A stretch of 64,000 nucleotides of DNA. Source: Branchiostoma floridae (lineage: Eukaryota; Chordata; Leptocardii; Amphioxiformes; Branchiostomatidae). This document shows positions 1-13,700 of this stretch, piece after piece. The position numbers and the translations under genes were made by a program. The first letter of the stretch is position 1; every line of letters begins with the position of its first letter. The notes under the pieces were generated by a model. That model did not search any database. It saw nothing but the letters and a program-made list of their open reading frames with translations, and was not told where the DNA came from. The stretch is taken from the NCBI RefSeq assembly GCF_000003815.2, contig NC_049991.1, forward strand, positions 18,256,037-18,320,036, given 5' to 3'.

Positions 1-458
1 GACACGCATTTTATGCCTGATGGCATTTAGAATGCAAGTGGAAGTATGAGTCTGGCCATGAGGTTATGTTAATGTCGTCGATGATTGGCTCTTGTTTTAC
101 AAAAATACTAGTAGCAACACACTGTTAACATGCATTACTAGTGAGACGATGAGGAATTCGAACCGTCAGAAAGCGGCTTTTTGGAAGCACTTTACATTCA
201 CGGAAAAAAGTGTTTAAAACATTACCGTCAAAGATGAACTTTCATTCGAATATTTCTTTTGTTTGTTTGTCTGTTTTTCTTGTTTCTCAGTGTCTACATT
301 CTGAAGGTGGAACATGCCAGATCCAATTGTATAACTGTAACCACAACAATAGTAATACTCACGCCAACTGAACGGTATTTAAGCTTGGTATACATCTATG
401 GATATTTGAGACAGTCAAAAATTGTAATGCATAACATCAAACCACAAAGAGGTTTTTT

Positions 459-464
459 TTTATT
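459..464 (-). terminator. Candidate polyadenylation signal of gene A
   Basis: AATAAA on the minus strand about 390 bases past the gene A stop codon. It is the only canonical hexamer I found in 1-852. The rest of 1-852 is AT-rich and otherwise featureless, probably 3' UTR and flank. Confidence 0.4.
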
Positions 465-852
465 TGCTGTATTAATTCACATAAACAAATTCAAAGTCCT
501 GAACGTTCATCAGAGTACCTAAAACACCACTGCAAACACCACAGTCCATACATGTGCATATCTTAACTGAGGGTTACAAACAAAAGTCTGTAAAGTAAAA
601 CTATATACAGTGCAGCGACACATGCCTAATATGCTTAGGATTCGGCTGCATACAGTTATGCCTCGTAGTAAGTTTCAGCGCAATAGACTTCTTTGTATTC
701 GACAATGGGAAATGAACCACTAAGCAATGAATATCAAGAAAATAGTAAATTCAAATTTAAACATATAACTTTATGTTTGTTTGTTTTTTCTTTACAAGCG
801 ATTTTACATCTGCTTGTCCGTATAGAGTTCCTCTACACGATGTCATATAATT

Positions 853-1744
853 TCAACAATCAACAACTGGCAATGGCCCAGCTACAAGCTGATCCGATAG
901 TTTTCGCAGCTTAAGGAAATCTGCAAAGTCGTCTGAACTTTTATTGACCACTTTGTTCTGCTGGCTCCTGGAAAAGAGACACATTTGTTCAATGTTGCGT
1001 TCAGTAAATAATTTAGACATGTCAATCTGATTATATGGATGACATTCTCAGTGAGCCTAAGACTGATGCGAGCGTTAATAAAAAAAAAGGAGTTTGGCAA
1101 AACGTTGTCTACATTTTGAGAGTCTAAGTGGTCACGAAGGTTAAACAAAGGACTAAACACAGATGGTATACAGAACAATAGATTCTTTTTCTTTTGCTTT
1201 TAAGTCATTTTTTTGGAATTAAAAATGAATTTAACATGATATAATTATCTCTTTTCCGATATATATTTTTTTCAATATGAGGCATATATATGCTCATCGT
1301 ACAACTGCCTTGTACCTATTATAGTCTGGTCGGACACTTTTGTTGGAAACTGATTATGAAAATTGATCCTCGCGCGGATGTCATCCATGTAATCAAATTA
1401 AAATTGTAAAGAAAAATGCAAGGGGAACAAAACATCTTTAAAGAGCAAAGAATGTCACCGAGAATATGATGAGTATCTATAACTGTTATTTGGGCATTGT
1501 GTGCAGTTATGCATGCACCTCAAATGGTGTTAAACAAAATATGTTTAAACCTAGATGATTATGCTAAATATCATTTTACATTTGATGGGGCTTTATACGA
1601 AAGCTAATAAATTCATTATCTTTTTGAAGCACATTATGCGTTACCTTGTTGGAATGCAGTACAAAATTGTCACAATGATGGCGAACAAAGCGCAGAGTGT
1701 CCCCAGTACCTCAATGGTGACGTCGTCGTCTTCAGGATCCTCAT
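853..1744 (-). CDS. Gene A exons 26-27: transmembrane helix and cytoplasmic tail
   Basis: Exon 26 (1645-1744) follows an AG at 1745-1746 and continues in phase 1: an acidic juxtamembrane stretch DEDPEDDD, then the hydrophobic helix [20 protein letters not shown]. Exon 27 (853-967) follows the pyrimidine-rich acceptor and reads [18 protein letters not shown] and on to [16 protein letters not shown], with the stop at 853-855. Phase 2 is kept, and the whole CDS is then an exact multiple of three. The tail is 38 residues, serine/aspartate rich, with no motif I recognise. The helix makes gene A a membrane protein, unlike secreted SVEP1. Confidence 0.72.
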
Positions 1745-4700
1745 CTGGACAAATACAGCCATTCGTGAACAGTCAAGTGCTTTGCCTAGTCAAAGAGGCA
1801 CTTTTATTGATTTCAGGTGTCAGGTATTAAGAAATGCATTTTAGATCCAGAAGCTGAAACAAAACAGGAATAAGAATGCAATAAAACGGTTGTCTCAAAG
1901 TTAAGTTAATTCCACCTGACTATGATTGTAAACGTACTTTCAAATCGATGTTTTAAAGTTTATGATAAGTTGTTATATGTTGTTTTCCTATGCTTGTATT
2001 GTATCGTATGCGTAATTCAGCTTCTGGTTGTGAAGTATCACGTTTTAATAAACCGTTATTCATTCATTCATTCATTCAACGTACCCAGACACATTGCGAC
2101 GTTGTGTGCGCCTGTCCCAAAGGTTGTCTGCTTGTTAGGGCACGGGAGGCATTCCATCTGGGCCTCCCTGTCCTGGTAGGTCCCTTCTTCACACTCCTGG
2201 CATTGCTTTGAAGTGGTGTTGAACAGCGATCCCACAGGGCAGGCAACTGTAGCATTATAAACAAATTTTATGCATAAATCGATGAGATGATGAGATTTGA
2301 TAATAAAGGCAAAAATGGAGAAAATCTGCGTGCTGCCATCCTGCTATTATACGTTAGTATATAACAGCTGTTGCCATACATTGTACAATGTACGATTGTC
2401 GAGCAATACAGTCAATTCATTCACTCTTCACACCATGTTTATGTCTGTTTCGTCGGGGTCTTTAAAATAGTTGTTCTATAATCCATAAAACTATAAGTTG
2501 CCAAATGATAGGACATGCATTTGAGGTTTCCAAATTGATAAGCTGCCTATGTGGTATGATACAGTATATCAGTATTATATTAAAACGTTATAAAAGGGCA
2601 CAACATACCGCAAGTGTTGTTCCCCCGTCTGACGTAGCCATCCTCGCAGGTTGTCTCCGCGGGTCCCACCTGTAGGGAATCCGCCTGTAGAACGTCCCAC
2701 CAAACACGGAGGGTGAAGTTACCCGACTCTACCATGTCCTGAACAAAATTTGATAATGTGTGCATGCTTTCGGTCAGCGTGGAAATGGGATCAAAGTCAT
2801 CTTGTGTGGCATTTGTTTGGTTCAAGCTCACAATGATGGTAAATTCAACATTGAAGCCACTGTCAAATATGCCTCGTGCGAATCTTTCACCCTCATCTTC
2901 CAACTGTCGTTTGCGCCTCTCTTGACCGCAGATGACGTTGACGTTATCGATGGTACAGGAGCCAGAAGAGCAAACACTCGCCCCAACAACTGAATTCATC
3001 AAGTTGACCACGAATTGTTGCTTAATTTCGTTTTGGGTGTCCATCGATTCACAATCTCCACTGAAGTGATAAAACGTCAGCTGCCCGTGTGTTCGAATTT
3101 CTCTCCTGTGAGACACGCCTGAAACAGGAAAAGAAAGATGATGTTTTGTTCATAAGCAATAGTGCATTGCTGTTGATATCAAGTTTGCTTATGGTTTTAG
3201 AATGGTTTAAGAGAAGTATAACAGGTGGTCAACAGCACCTGAATAAAGTGTGCACTTACTGGAACATCTCATATTTCTAGGCGGTGGTGGAGCCCAGATT
3301 CCTCCATTTAGGCAAATGTAGACATCATTTGGTGGCGTGGCGAACGAATACCCATCCTGACAAAACAGCGAGCACGTGGTGCCTGACAGGAAGTTATCGC
3401 AGGACACGGATCCTAGGTCAGGAGGTTCAAGGGGAAGGCATGGATTTCCTGGTACAAAAGCAACAACATTGAGAAACAATTGTTAGTACAAGCTGGTCTA
3501 TACCTCTAATTGCAACCGCGGATTGTCAGTTAACGTACATGTGCTATCGGCAACTGTCCAATTCAAATTATATAATCATTCTGCATTAGAATGTGAAGTT
3601 TCCACTGCTCGGACATGGCACGACACTAGTAGCTTACAGTCTGTGTTGTACAGACAGCGGTGGTGATAAGTGGACTTCATTAAATTACTAGCTTTGATTA
3701 CCCATCAAAATACCAAACACGCACTCTATTAATTTTCTTATGCTCTTCACTGCTAACACCAACATAGCCACAGGCATACAACCAGATAGTTTTCGTTGGA
3801 GGTAGACATTTTATCAAACAAGCGTTTAAGGAGAAATTCTAATGCGACGAACATAAACGGTACCTTGAATGTTGATTGTAAACGCACACTCTCCTTCATT
3901 CCCTGCAGCATCGTTTGCTTTACACGTCACTTGTTTGTAACCAAAGGCATGGTTGGTGTAGGGTTCGGGATCACACGTCTCGGACACCACAGCTACGTTA
4001 TCCTGCCAGCTGGGTCTGCTGTACGTCAGCGTCCCGTCTGCGTCGTAGATGGTTGCTGATGGTGGGCAGTATGCTGCAACGGGCGCCTCGGTGTCTGAAA
4101 AGGTGTGAAGTAGGAAGGATTGATAGATTCTTTGATTTTGCTGGTTTTGTTGTAACTGGTAGCAATGTTGAAATCAGTAGTCTAATAGAGTTAGCTATTT
4201 ATCTCATTCTTTTAGCTCAAAAAAGTATTTCTCATGAAAAGCTTGATAAGTACAAAATATGTGATAGTGATAAGTACAAAGTTTGTCTCATTTTTGTCGC
4301 TAACAAGGATTTTAATTCTTCTTCTGGAGAATTAATGTGATAGCAACCCCCTTATCACATTAATTCTCCAAAGAGAGAACCAGGATTCTGCTACTGGAGA
4401 ATTAATGTGATAGCAACCCCCTTATCACATTAATTCTCCAAAGAGAGATCCAGGATTCTTCTTCTGGAGAATTAATGTGATAGCAACCCCCTTATCACAT
4501 TAATTCTCCATAGAGAGGACCAGGATTCTTCTTCTGGAGAATTAATGTGATAGCAACCCCCTTATCACATTAATTCTCCATAGAGAGGACCAGGATTCTT
4601 CTTCTGGAGAATTAATGTGATAGCAACCCCCTTATCACATTAATTCTCCATAGAGAGGACCAGGATTCTTCTTTTGGAGAATTAATGTGATAGCAACCCC

Positions 4701-7700
4701 CTTATCACATTTATTCTCCAAAGAGAGATCCAGGATTCTAATGAGACATTAAAACCTAAATGCTTTATCACAACAGAGAACGACAGAGCGGACTACCGAA
4801 GAGTGCTGCCCGCGGTCTCGTCCTGAGCGGGAATGAGCGTGGGCGACGCCAGGCCTGTACCATGCGCTCGCCTGGCACCCAGGGGAGGGGCGGAGCTTGT
4901 AGTCAGGCCAATTAACAAAAATGACCCGTAGACATGTTTCCACAATTAGCTGCTTACACAAGAGACACACGGAGACGCAGTTTGGCCTACCGGGGAAAAG
5001 TTTAATGCTTTGTTGACTTTTCCGGATACACAGGCCAAACAGAGAGGCCAAACTGCGCAGAAGTAGAAATAGGTAGGAAAACCAGTACGCCAGGGTTACG
5101 CAAGAAGGGCGTCCGGTTCCCCGTTGTGAGAAAATACCACCACCCTACGTATACTCGAGGTAACCAAGGGAACAGTGTAAACAAAAGTAAGGTAATAACA
5201 ACAAAGGCTAAGATCTACGCGAACAATTATGTAATTGTCACAGAAATATGCAAGGAGAGATAAATATAAACTATAACTGCGAAGCAGACTAATTATGATA
5301 CGAACGGATGCGTCTGTTCATCACGACATTTATTTTAAATACTTTTCAGTGCTAAAAAATGTGATAGATAATCAGGTCTAGTCTAATAAGTGCATTGTTC
5401 TGATGTCAATTACATCTATAGACAAATTGTCGCACATGGGGGTCAAGAGATGAGCCCATGTTGCATTTAGGTGTCTCATGTATCCTTGTTGGATGACAAC
5501 ATCGTTTTTTAATCATATCCATGACTCTCGAGCTTTTTATATGTGTAGATACCTTCAACAGTCACAGTGAAGCTGCACTCAGCTGTCCTGCCAAGGTAGT
5601 CTATAGCGGTGTAGCGTATAACGTGGACACCCGGCGTTAGGTCCAGCGGCGGAACAGTGCCGGCAGGGGTAACATCCACAATCAATGTAGTTCCTTCAAA
5701 CAAATAAACGTTCAATTTTGATTTACACAATGCAATTATACCCTTTATACCTCTTAACAATTAAGTGCCTTTTATGTGCAAATAGTAAAATGTATCATTT
5801 TCGCCTCAATGTAAAGGCTGGTGCAACTGCTAAATACATTTATCACTTTAAAGTTTGATGCTTTCATTAGCTTGCCAATGTTATAAATTAAAGAATTTCA
5901 AAGCTTTCTGACGCATTACATATCGATGAACTATTGGTTGATGGCTGTGTTTTATTTGCCAAATATGATATGACAAAGTGTTCTCACCATGCCCATCTTT
6001 AGCTTCCGGCATATCCCATGTCACATGAGCGGTAGGTTTTTCATCATCAGTTGGAGAAGTCATATCTGCTGGGCAAGTGGAGCCGAAGCCAGGAGGAGGT
6101 ATTTCTTTTACAGAAACACACAAGAAAAAAAAACTTAGTTCTTTCGTGCTTAAAAACGACAGAACTCTTATGTTTCTTAAATGTTCAAAGATGTTTCTGT
6201 ATAATGATAATAATAATCTACTGTCTAAAAAATCTCTTAGCTATCTTTTGTACCTTCCGTCAGTGGCCAAGTCAAACAGAAATGGTAATCCATTATCAAG
6301 GATTACTACCCACCTAACATTTATTGGCTGCTGAATTAGTATATGATGTTTAAATCGGTTATGCTGTTTGGATAGGAAAGGTTTACACACCTTCACATGT
6401 AACGTTTGTCATGTCAAGAGACCACGTCCCATCCGAGCGACACAATGTCGACGAATCCCCAGCCCCACGAAGTTCGAAAGCCCAGTCACACATCAGGCTG
6501 CACTGTGTGTTGAAGAACACGTCACCTTCTGTACACGCTGATGGTTGGAACTCACCATGGTCTGGCAGTCGCAAAGGTGGGCAGGTGTTTGCTGGAAAAA
6601 ATGCATACCATCCTTTTTCAAACTACCGGTCTTCATGTCATACATTAAGTCTCTGACTTTTACGAACGTTCTTTCACACATTTCTTATTGTTTGTAAGCA
6701 CTCAGATAGTTAGGGAGGTTGATTTTTATATAGCATGGCAGAGATGATTGATGATCATACCTTCACAAAGTGTCTGTTCACCACTCCACTGTCCATCTGC
6801 CTGACATTCTCTCACAGACGATCCGACCAGGCTATACCCTTCATAGCACTGGTACTCTGCTACTGAGCCCAAGTGGTTACTGCAGCTGAGGCGCAGCAAA
6901 ACTCCATTGGGAGGACTGCTTGGCGTCACACAGGATACTCCTGATAGGAAATATATGTACATGCATTTGAAGGTAAGTTTTATTGTCACAAACAGTAGGT
7001 GGGGATAATAGGGCTATCAAAAATACATCGTAACAAGTTCATGACAACCAATCATCATCATCATTAGTCCACCTTTGCAGTAACCCTTGTATGAATGTAA
7101 TGTTAACATGGTTAAAGTGGTTCGTGATTTAAAGAATAGATTTCTTCTGACCTTGAACGTCGACAGTAACGACACACTCCTCCGTGTTGCCCGAAGGGTC
7201 TGTTGCCTCGTAACGGAGCTCGTGTGTACCAACGGCGAAGGTAGCTGGTGACGAGGTCGCAGGTTCTTCCACTGTCACAGATCCACTGTTGTCCCGGAAG
7301 GTGGGTGGTGTCCATGTGACAGTAGCCTGACCACTGCAGGGGTCCTGGAGAACGCGTATGGTCTCCTCTGGGCACGTCTCTCCAAACGTGGGCGCAGTCA
7401 CATCTGACAGGTGGCAGGAATAAATCTTATTAGCAGCAATGGACAAATAAGATATGATACATCTGACAGGATCGGAGAGGAGATAGGCGCCACCAGGGGA
7501 CTAAAAGCCCGTTGAGTCAGCATAACATGTTGTGCTGCCCCTTCGGCTGATTAATGGGACGAACGAACGAACGAACATCTGACAGGTGGCGAGAGTTAAT
7601 CTTATCATCGGGATAAAACGACTTACATGGAAACAACATGTTAAGGTCAAATATAATACGGATTGAATGGGACACTACTTGGTATAATTAGAAGGCCAAG

Positions 7701-10700
7701 AAGGTTATGTTGTCGGTAGTGGCGTTCGTGTGCGTGCGCGCGCGCGAGCATGTGTTTGTGCATGTGTGCGTGACTGCGAGAACTCGGGAATGCCTGGATG
7801 GATTTTCATGCTATTTATTTGTTGACATTTACTAAATTTGTAAAAAGATTAAAATAACAGGGTTACAATCACCTTTTATCAACCCATACACCCACTTCAA
7901 TTATATTCCAATTGTATAGACCCGTTCATAAAGCATCACTAGTACTAGTATTCAGATTAGTTGGTTGGGTAAAAGATTATGATACTTAGAAAAGCACAGT
8001 ACATTTTAATGAGAAAGAAACAAATCCACTCACCGAAGCAGCCGGGGGTCACATCGGGCAGCCAGGCACCATCAGCCGTGCACGCGGTTCTGGAGGACAC
8101 GTTCAGACGATAACCCTCCTCGCACTCAAACTCACAAACTTCCCTGAACCTGCTAGTGTTGGTGCAGGAAGCCGGAATGACGTGTCCGTACATTGGCGGT
8201 GCGAGCCCTGGACAGGTCGGTCCTACAAAAGGCAGCATAAACTAAGATATTTAAGACGACTATTATTTACGACGAATACAGACTGTGTGTTCAAAGACTT
8301 TTTTCAGGAAAAGGGGAGGCATATTGGCGATGCTAGCCCTGGACAGGTCGGTTACAAAGGAAGCATAAGTATGCTGTATCTAACTGTTTAAGACGATTAT
8401 TAAGACGAATACAGACCTCGCGTTCAAAAACTTCTTTCAGGAAAAGAGGAGGCACACAACATATAGCGATACTAATTAATCAGTTATACAAAAAATCCAT
8501 ATAATGCTGTGTTCCATTAGGGAAAGTTGTGGTTTAATAAACAACGTCTTACCGATACAGGAAAAGTTCCGATCCCACGCTCCAGACGGCAGGCATGTCA
8601 TGCTGTGTGCAGATCCCGGGGCGGCGATGTGATACTCGCTGTCGCAGGCGAGCGCACAGACCGTGCCTACTGGCTGGTCCTCTCCCGTCGTACAGTCTGG
8701 GTACGAGATGCCGGCGGCCGCATCCACGGACAGAGGGGGGCAGGTCACCTCTGATGTGTACAAGGTATAGTTTAAAGGATGGTATATTTGGCCAAATGTT
8801 ATTGTTGCATGGAATATAATCAAATATCTTTGCATAACGACTATTACAAATTGCCGGTTACATCAGTGTTTAATATTATGCAGCAGTCAGTACATCAAGA
8901 TAAAAAAAATATTGTCAACTCTGTACTTACCAACGCATGTGCCATTGCCCACCCAGGATAAGACGCCGTCTTGATCCTCGCAGGTTATCCTAGGTGACGT
9001 TGACCGTGCCACCATGTACCCAGGATCACAGACTACGTCACAGCTACTCCCCAGGTGGGTTTGGCACGTGGGTTTGGCCACGGTGCCATGGTCTGGTGGT
9101 GTGGGAGAATCACACCTACTCACTGAAAATCAACAATGTCGTCAATATCATCGAAACAGACTGTCTAGGCCAAAAACACGTTCAAACATCCTCAATAAAA
9201 AGACTGCGAGGGATGGGGAATACAAGAAAATTGAGGAAGAGTATATTTATGAGGAGAACGCATAATAATTGTGACACAGTTAAGTAAGATGAGACTCATT
9301 ACAACTTATGTTTGATAAAAAGGCCTAATAGAAAACGATCCATCTTCAGAAAGAATAACATCTTCACATGAAAGTATCATTATTTTAACAATCAGTTCAG
9401 CAGCACACGTGACTGTCCAAAGACAACAACAAACTTGAAAGGACAGAAAACAAGTTAGCGATGTTTCGCACCTGTTACAACGATACGAATCTGACATTGC
9501 CTCTCGTTGCCCTGACGATCCGTGGCTGTAAACGTGACAGTATGAGAACCAGGAGGATACTCCCCCATCTGCCCTGAGATGGTGACGTTAGGCGCTTCCC
9601 CCGAGTTGTCGATGGCTGTAATCCCGAGCTCAGCCAGGTCGACAGGTGCTGACGTTTTCCCGTAAGGGGCGGTCACGTGCAAGTCTTCGGTTCTGCATGT
9701 GTTATTAAAGTCTGGAGGAGCTATGTCTTAAAAAAAGATGAAGGAAAAGTGAGAAATACAGTATCAGATTAGAGCCTCAATATTAGTCAAAAGATAAATT
9801 TTGTAAACCATGATACGAAGTGGTAAAAAAATTAATTCATTTCATTAATATATCATTAATTTAGGCACTTCATATAAATATCAAAAATGAATTTACTCTA
9901 TGTCATTTTGTTCTCTAGACTCGCAAATGGTGTGATGTTTGGATGTCCAAAAATATTGGCATTATCTTAAACATTACCAACATTATTCACCTCTACACGT
10001 TACCAGGGCTCCGTCTTCGTCCCATCCTCCTGTTGCTAGACATGTTAGAATGGACCGACCCTCCACAACGTAGCCTTCATCACAAGAGAAGGTACAGACA
10101 TCACCGTAGGCTGCAGATGTTGTGCAGGTGCTGGGAGAAACACTCCCACGGCTTGGGACAGGGAGAGGCAGGCACGTCACAACTGTGAAGGAAGAATCAT
10201 GGCAAAGTTAGGTGTATTTTATTTTCCTCTGGATCATTACAAAACGGCATGGCATACCACAGTTATATGATATACAAAATCTCATGTTTTTTTCTCCATA
10301 CCAAACTGAAGATACAGCTGTTTGATCATAGCACGCACATTCATGCTGGTTGTATCTTTATTTGGGTACGACACGCCTTAAAGCCCTAGAGATCACCATA
10401 TTTCAAAATTCACATGGTCCAGGTAAGCTAGCAATGATCATTGTAGACATACTTGTGCAAGCAAGGTTCGATGAAGACCAACTGCCGTCTGATTCACAGA
10501 CGATGTCCTGCACCTCTCCAGAAGACTTATACCCAACCTGACAGGAAACGGCGCATCTTGTGCCATAATAGTGTGGGGCAGCATCAACACAGGTGACTCG
10601 TTGTCCTGAATCGGTAGCTGGTGGTTGGCATTGTGTTTCTATCAGAGAAAACAATTGATTATGTTTTTGATGTTTACGTGTAACAAGCTAGGAACAATAA

Positions 10701-13700
10701 CAACTTCCCGTCCTCATATCTGCTACAAGAAACGAAATATCACTTGATTTGCATTTTCATGGCATACATGTCCTACCTCAACATTTGCCCAACAAACAAA
10801 AACAAAAATACACAGAGCAAGCTCAGGATAACGTACTTTCACAGGACGGTGCTTCGAAGTCCCAGTTTCCGTCTCGCTGGCAGGTGAGTCGAGCTGATCC
10901 GACGAGACTGTAGCCTACTTGACACTGGAAGTTGCAGCTGTGACCCTCTACATTCAGGCAGTAACTGAGGCTGCCGTGTACAGGTGCTGACAGAGACGGA
11001 CACCTGGAAACTAGAAGACAGTTCTGTTAGAGACTGGCCATGGGTGACATGAGGAAGCAATGCACTAATATCATACTTGAATTCTATTCCCGTCTTTGTC
11101 TAACTTTTAATTCAGCGGTTTGACAATTCTTTTAACTTTATCTAACCAAGTTTTCATGATATACACTCAAAAGCTGTCATACGGTTATTGAATTTACTTA
11201 AACCGTGGGCAAAAAGAATTGGTGGCATTGGACGTAGTCTTTTGTGATGCTTTTGTGATCGTAGTGCTATCAATGTAATTAGGATCTCTACCTCCTTCGC
11301 AGGTAGTTGCATCATCAGAAGAAATTGCCGTTCCTGTTGGACAATCACAGGTTCTACCGGATGGAGTCGGGAGACAGAGGTTGCTACATCCGCCATTGTT
11401 CTGGGTACACAGACCGCTTTCTAGATAAAGAATTTATAAAAGATAGAAATAAAGAGGATAAGCGTATGCATATGAGAATCTTGTGAAACACTACTGCAAC
11501 ATCCGCAAGGTATGTAAAAGCATACTTTTTTAATTTGTTGTTTACCTCGGGCCTGACGTACAATTAACACACACAAACAATACATTCACACATAAAAAAA
11601 TGAATGACTATATTAGCAATCTAGAATAATAACATAAAAAAAGACGATGAAGCAACATCTCACAACGGTCATGCAAAAGTGTAGTATTGATAAAAAAGAA
11701 ACCTGTCTGTTGGCCGGCTCGTCGAATGGCAATGCCCATCGGTTTCTTCAACCCTCCCCCACCAAACGTTGTCGGTTGGACGAGGCCACTGGTGATTCCT
11801 TTGGAGATTGTTTTCGACTTCCAATCGGACCAGTACAAGCTGGTTCCGTCTAACACGATATCAAACGGGTGCCAGACGTACCTGTAGAAAGGTTGTCATG
11901 GTGATCATCATCGATAAATTGTGTCATTTGAGAAAGATAGGGTAAGGGAACAGCTTTTAGCAAGTACAGTAAGTCACGGAGCCCAGAAACGTGAGGACTG
12001 TGAGACATATGCAAAGAGGTATGAAATATTAAACTGAGTTAGAAAGTTTTTTTGTTTTGTTTACTAGGTCCCCAATCCACTAGACGGCGATCGCGCTTTG
12101 CTCTCACTACGACCTAAAACGGAGGTATGTAACTTTCGATTTCATACTGGGTATATCATATGAAATGTAAAAGTGTGACTTAAAAACAACAAAACACATA
12201 AAACGTAGAAAGGTTCTATACAATCAGTTGAGCAATCTGTCAAATTTTAAGTATCAAAGAGAGCGTGGCGAGTTGAACGCTGTAATATTGGATTGGAGAC
12301 TACATGTATGAGAAACCACACACCTGCTGCCTCCGTACACGATGCGCCTTTCATGCCCATCCAGGTTGGCCTCCTCAATCTTGTCCAGGTAGGCGTCTGT
12401 CCAGTAGATGCGGCTGTTGGTGAGGTCAGTGGCGAGACCGTTGGGTCTCACCAGGTCTGTGGACACGATGAACCGGCGGTCCGTCCCGTCCATGGCTGCA
12501 CGTTCTACAGACGGTTTTTCCCAGTCCGTCCAGAACATCAGTCTGATTGAAAAATTGTAAATTTTTCTTAGTGTTCTGTCGATTTTTATAGGATAAAACA
12601 TAGCTATTTAATTCGATTGACTTGTTTTACCAAAGCATAGAATTATCCAATTCTATTGGAAAGTTGGCATTCTGTTAAGGTGCCCTGTCACTGCACTTGC
12701 GTCGAGTTTGCCTCACTGCGGGGTTCGAAAGATATTTAACGAATTTCAGAGATAAAGAATTTTCTTACTTTATGTGTATTTTGTCGTCTTCCAAGTCATA
12801 CCTTTACGTATTACGCAATATCTAAAAATACTATTTTAAAAAATCGGGTAAAATAACAAAACAGTAACGCAGTGAACGAACCCCGCAGTGACGCAAGTGC
12901 AGTGACAGGGCACCTTTAGTCATTCTTTTAGGTGATTATTTTACTCATTATATAAAAACATATTTAACTTTTAGAATCTACTTTGCGGTTATCATGATCC
13001 GCAAGATAAACAGTGCCCCTTTGCATTTTATTTTAAGTTGTTGCACACCTTACCCTATTGACGGTTGGACCACGATAGCCCTCGGTTCATGCAGCCCTGC
13101 TGTAATGAGAGCTTTACGGTCTGATCCGTCCAACTTGCTGACTTCTATCAGTCTCCGCCCCGCATCGGTCCAATACATGTTGGACGACACCCAGTCTATG
13201 GCTAATCCATCTGTGGATACAGATCGGCAAAGTAACTTGTTGCAACACATTGTTGGCATGTAGATTTGTTTGTAAAGTTGGTCCTAAATTGACCTTTAAG
13301 GCTGTTAATCTACAGTGTCTCGGGCACGGTTTTGAAGGGCGGAGCCAATGCTTTTCTTTCACTGCCTTTTACCTTCAGAACCGAAGTCAGGTATCTACTT
13401 TTACACCTGGGCGGAGCAAGCAAAGCCGTTTAAAGCTCATCTCCTAAGGGCACATGCACCGTGTAGCCAGGAATGCCATATATTGAACCAGTGACCTTTT
13501 AATCTTGTTTCTGCTACCTTTCGAAGCTACACGTCTATAGTAGACAATATTGATTTGTGTCAGGGTGAAAGCTACAGTAGTCGCGTACCTGGTGTGCCCA
13601 GATCTGTCACAAGCACAGTGGATTCTCCGCTGCTGAAATTATATCTACTGATGGTCCCTGCCTCTGCGTCTGTCCAGTAGAGGTGCTCATCTTTAGGGCT

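Noticed and set aside
11003..11010. Alternative acceptor at 11003 for sushi exon 10 of gene A
   Set aside because: It breaks the reading phase; the acceptor before 11010 keeps it and yields the full sushi start.
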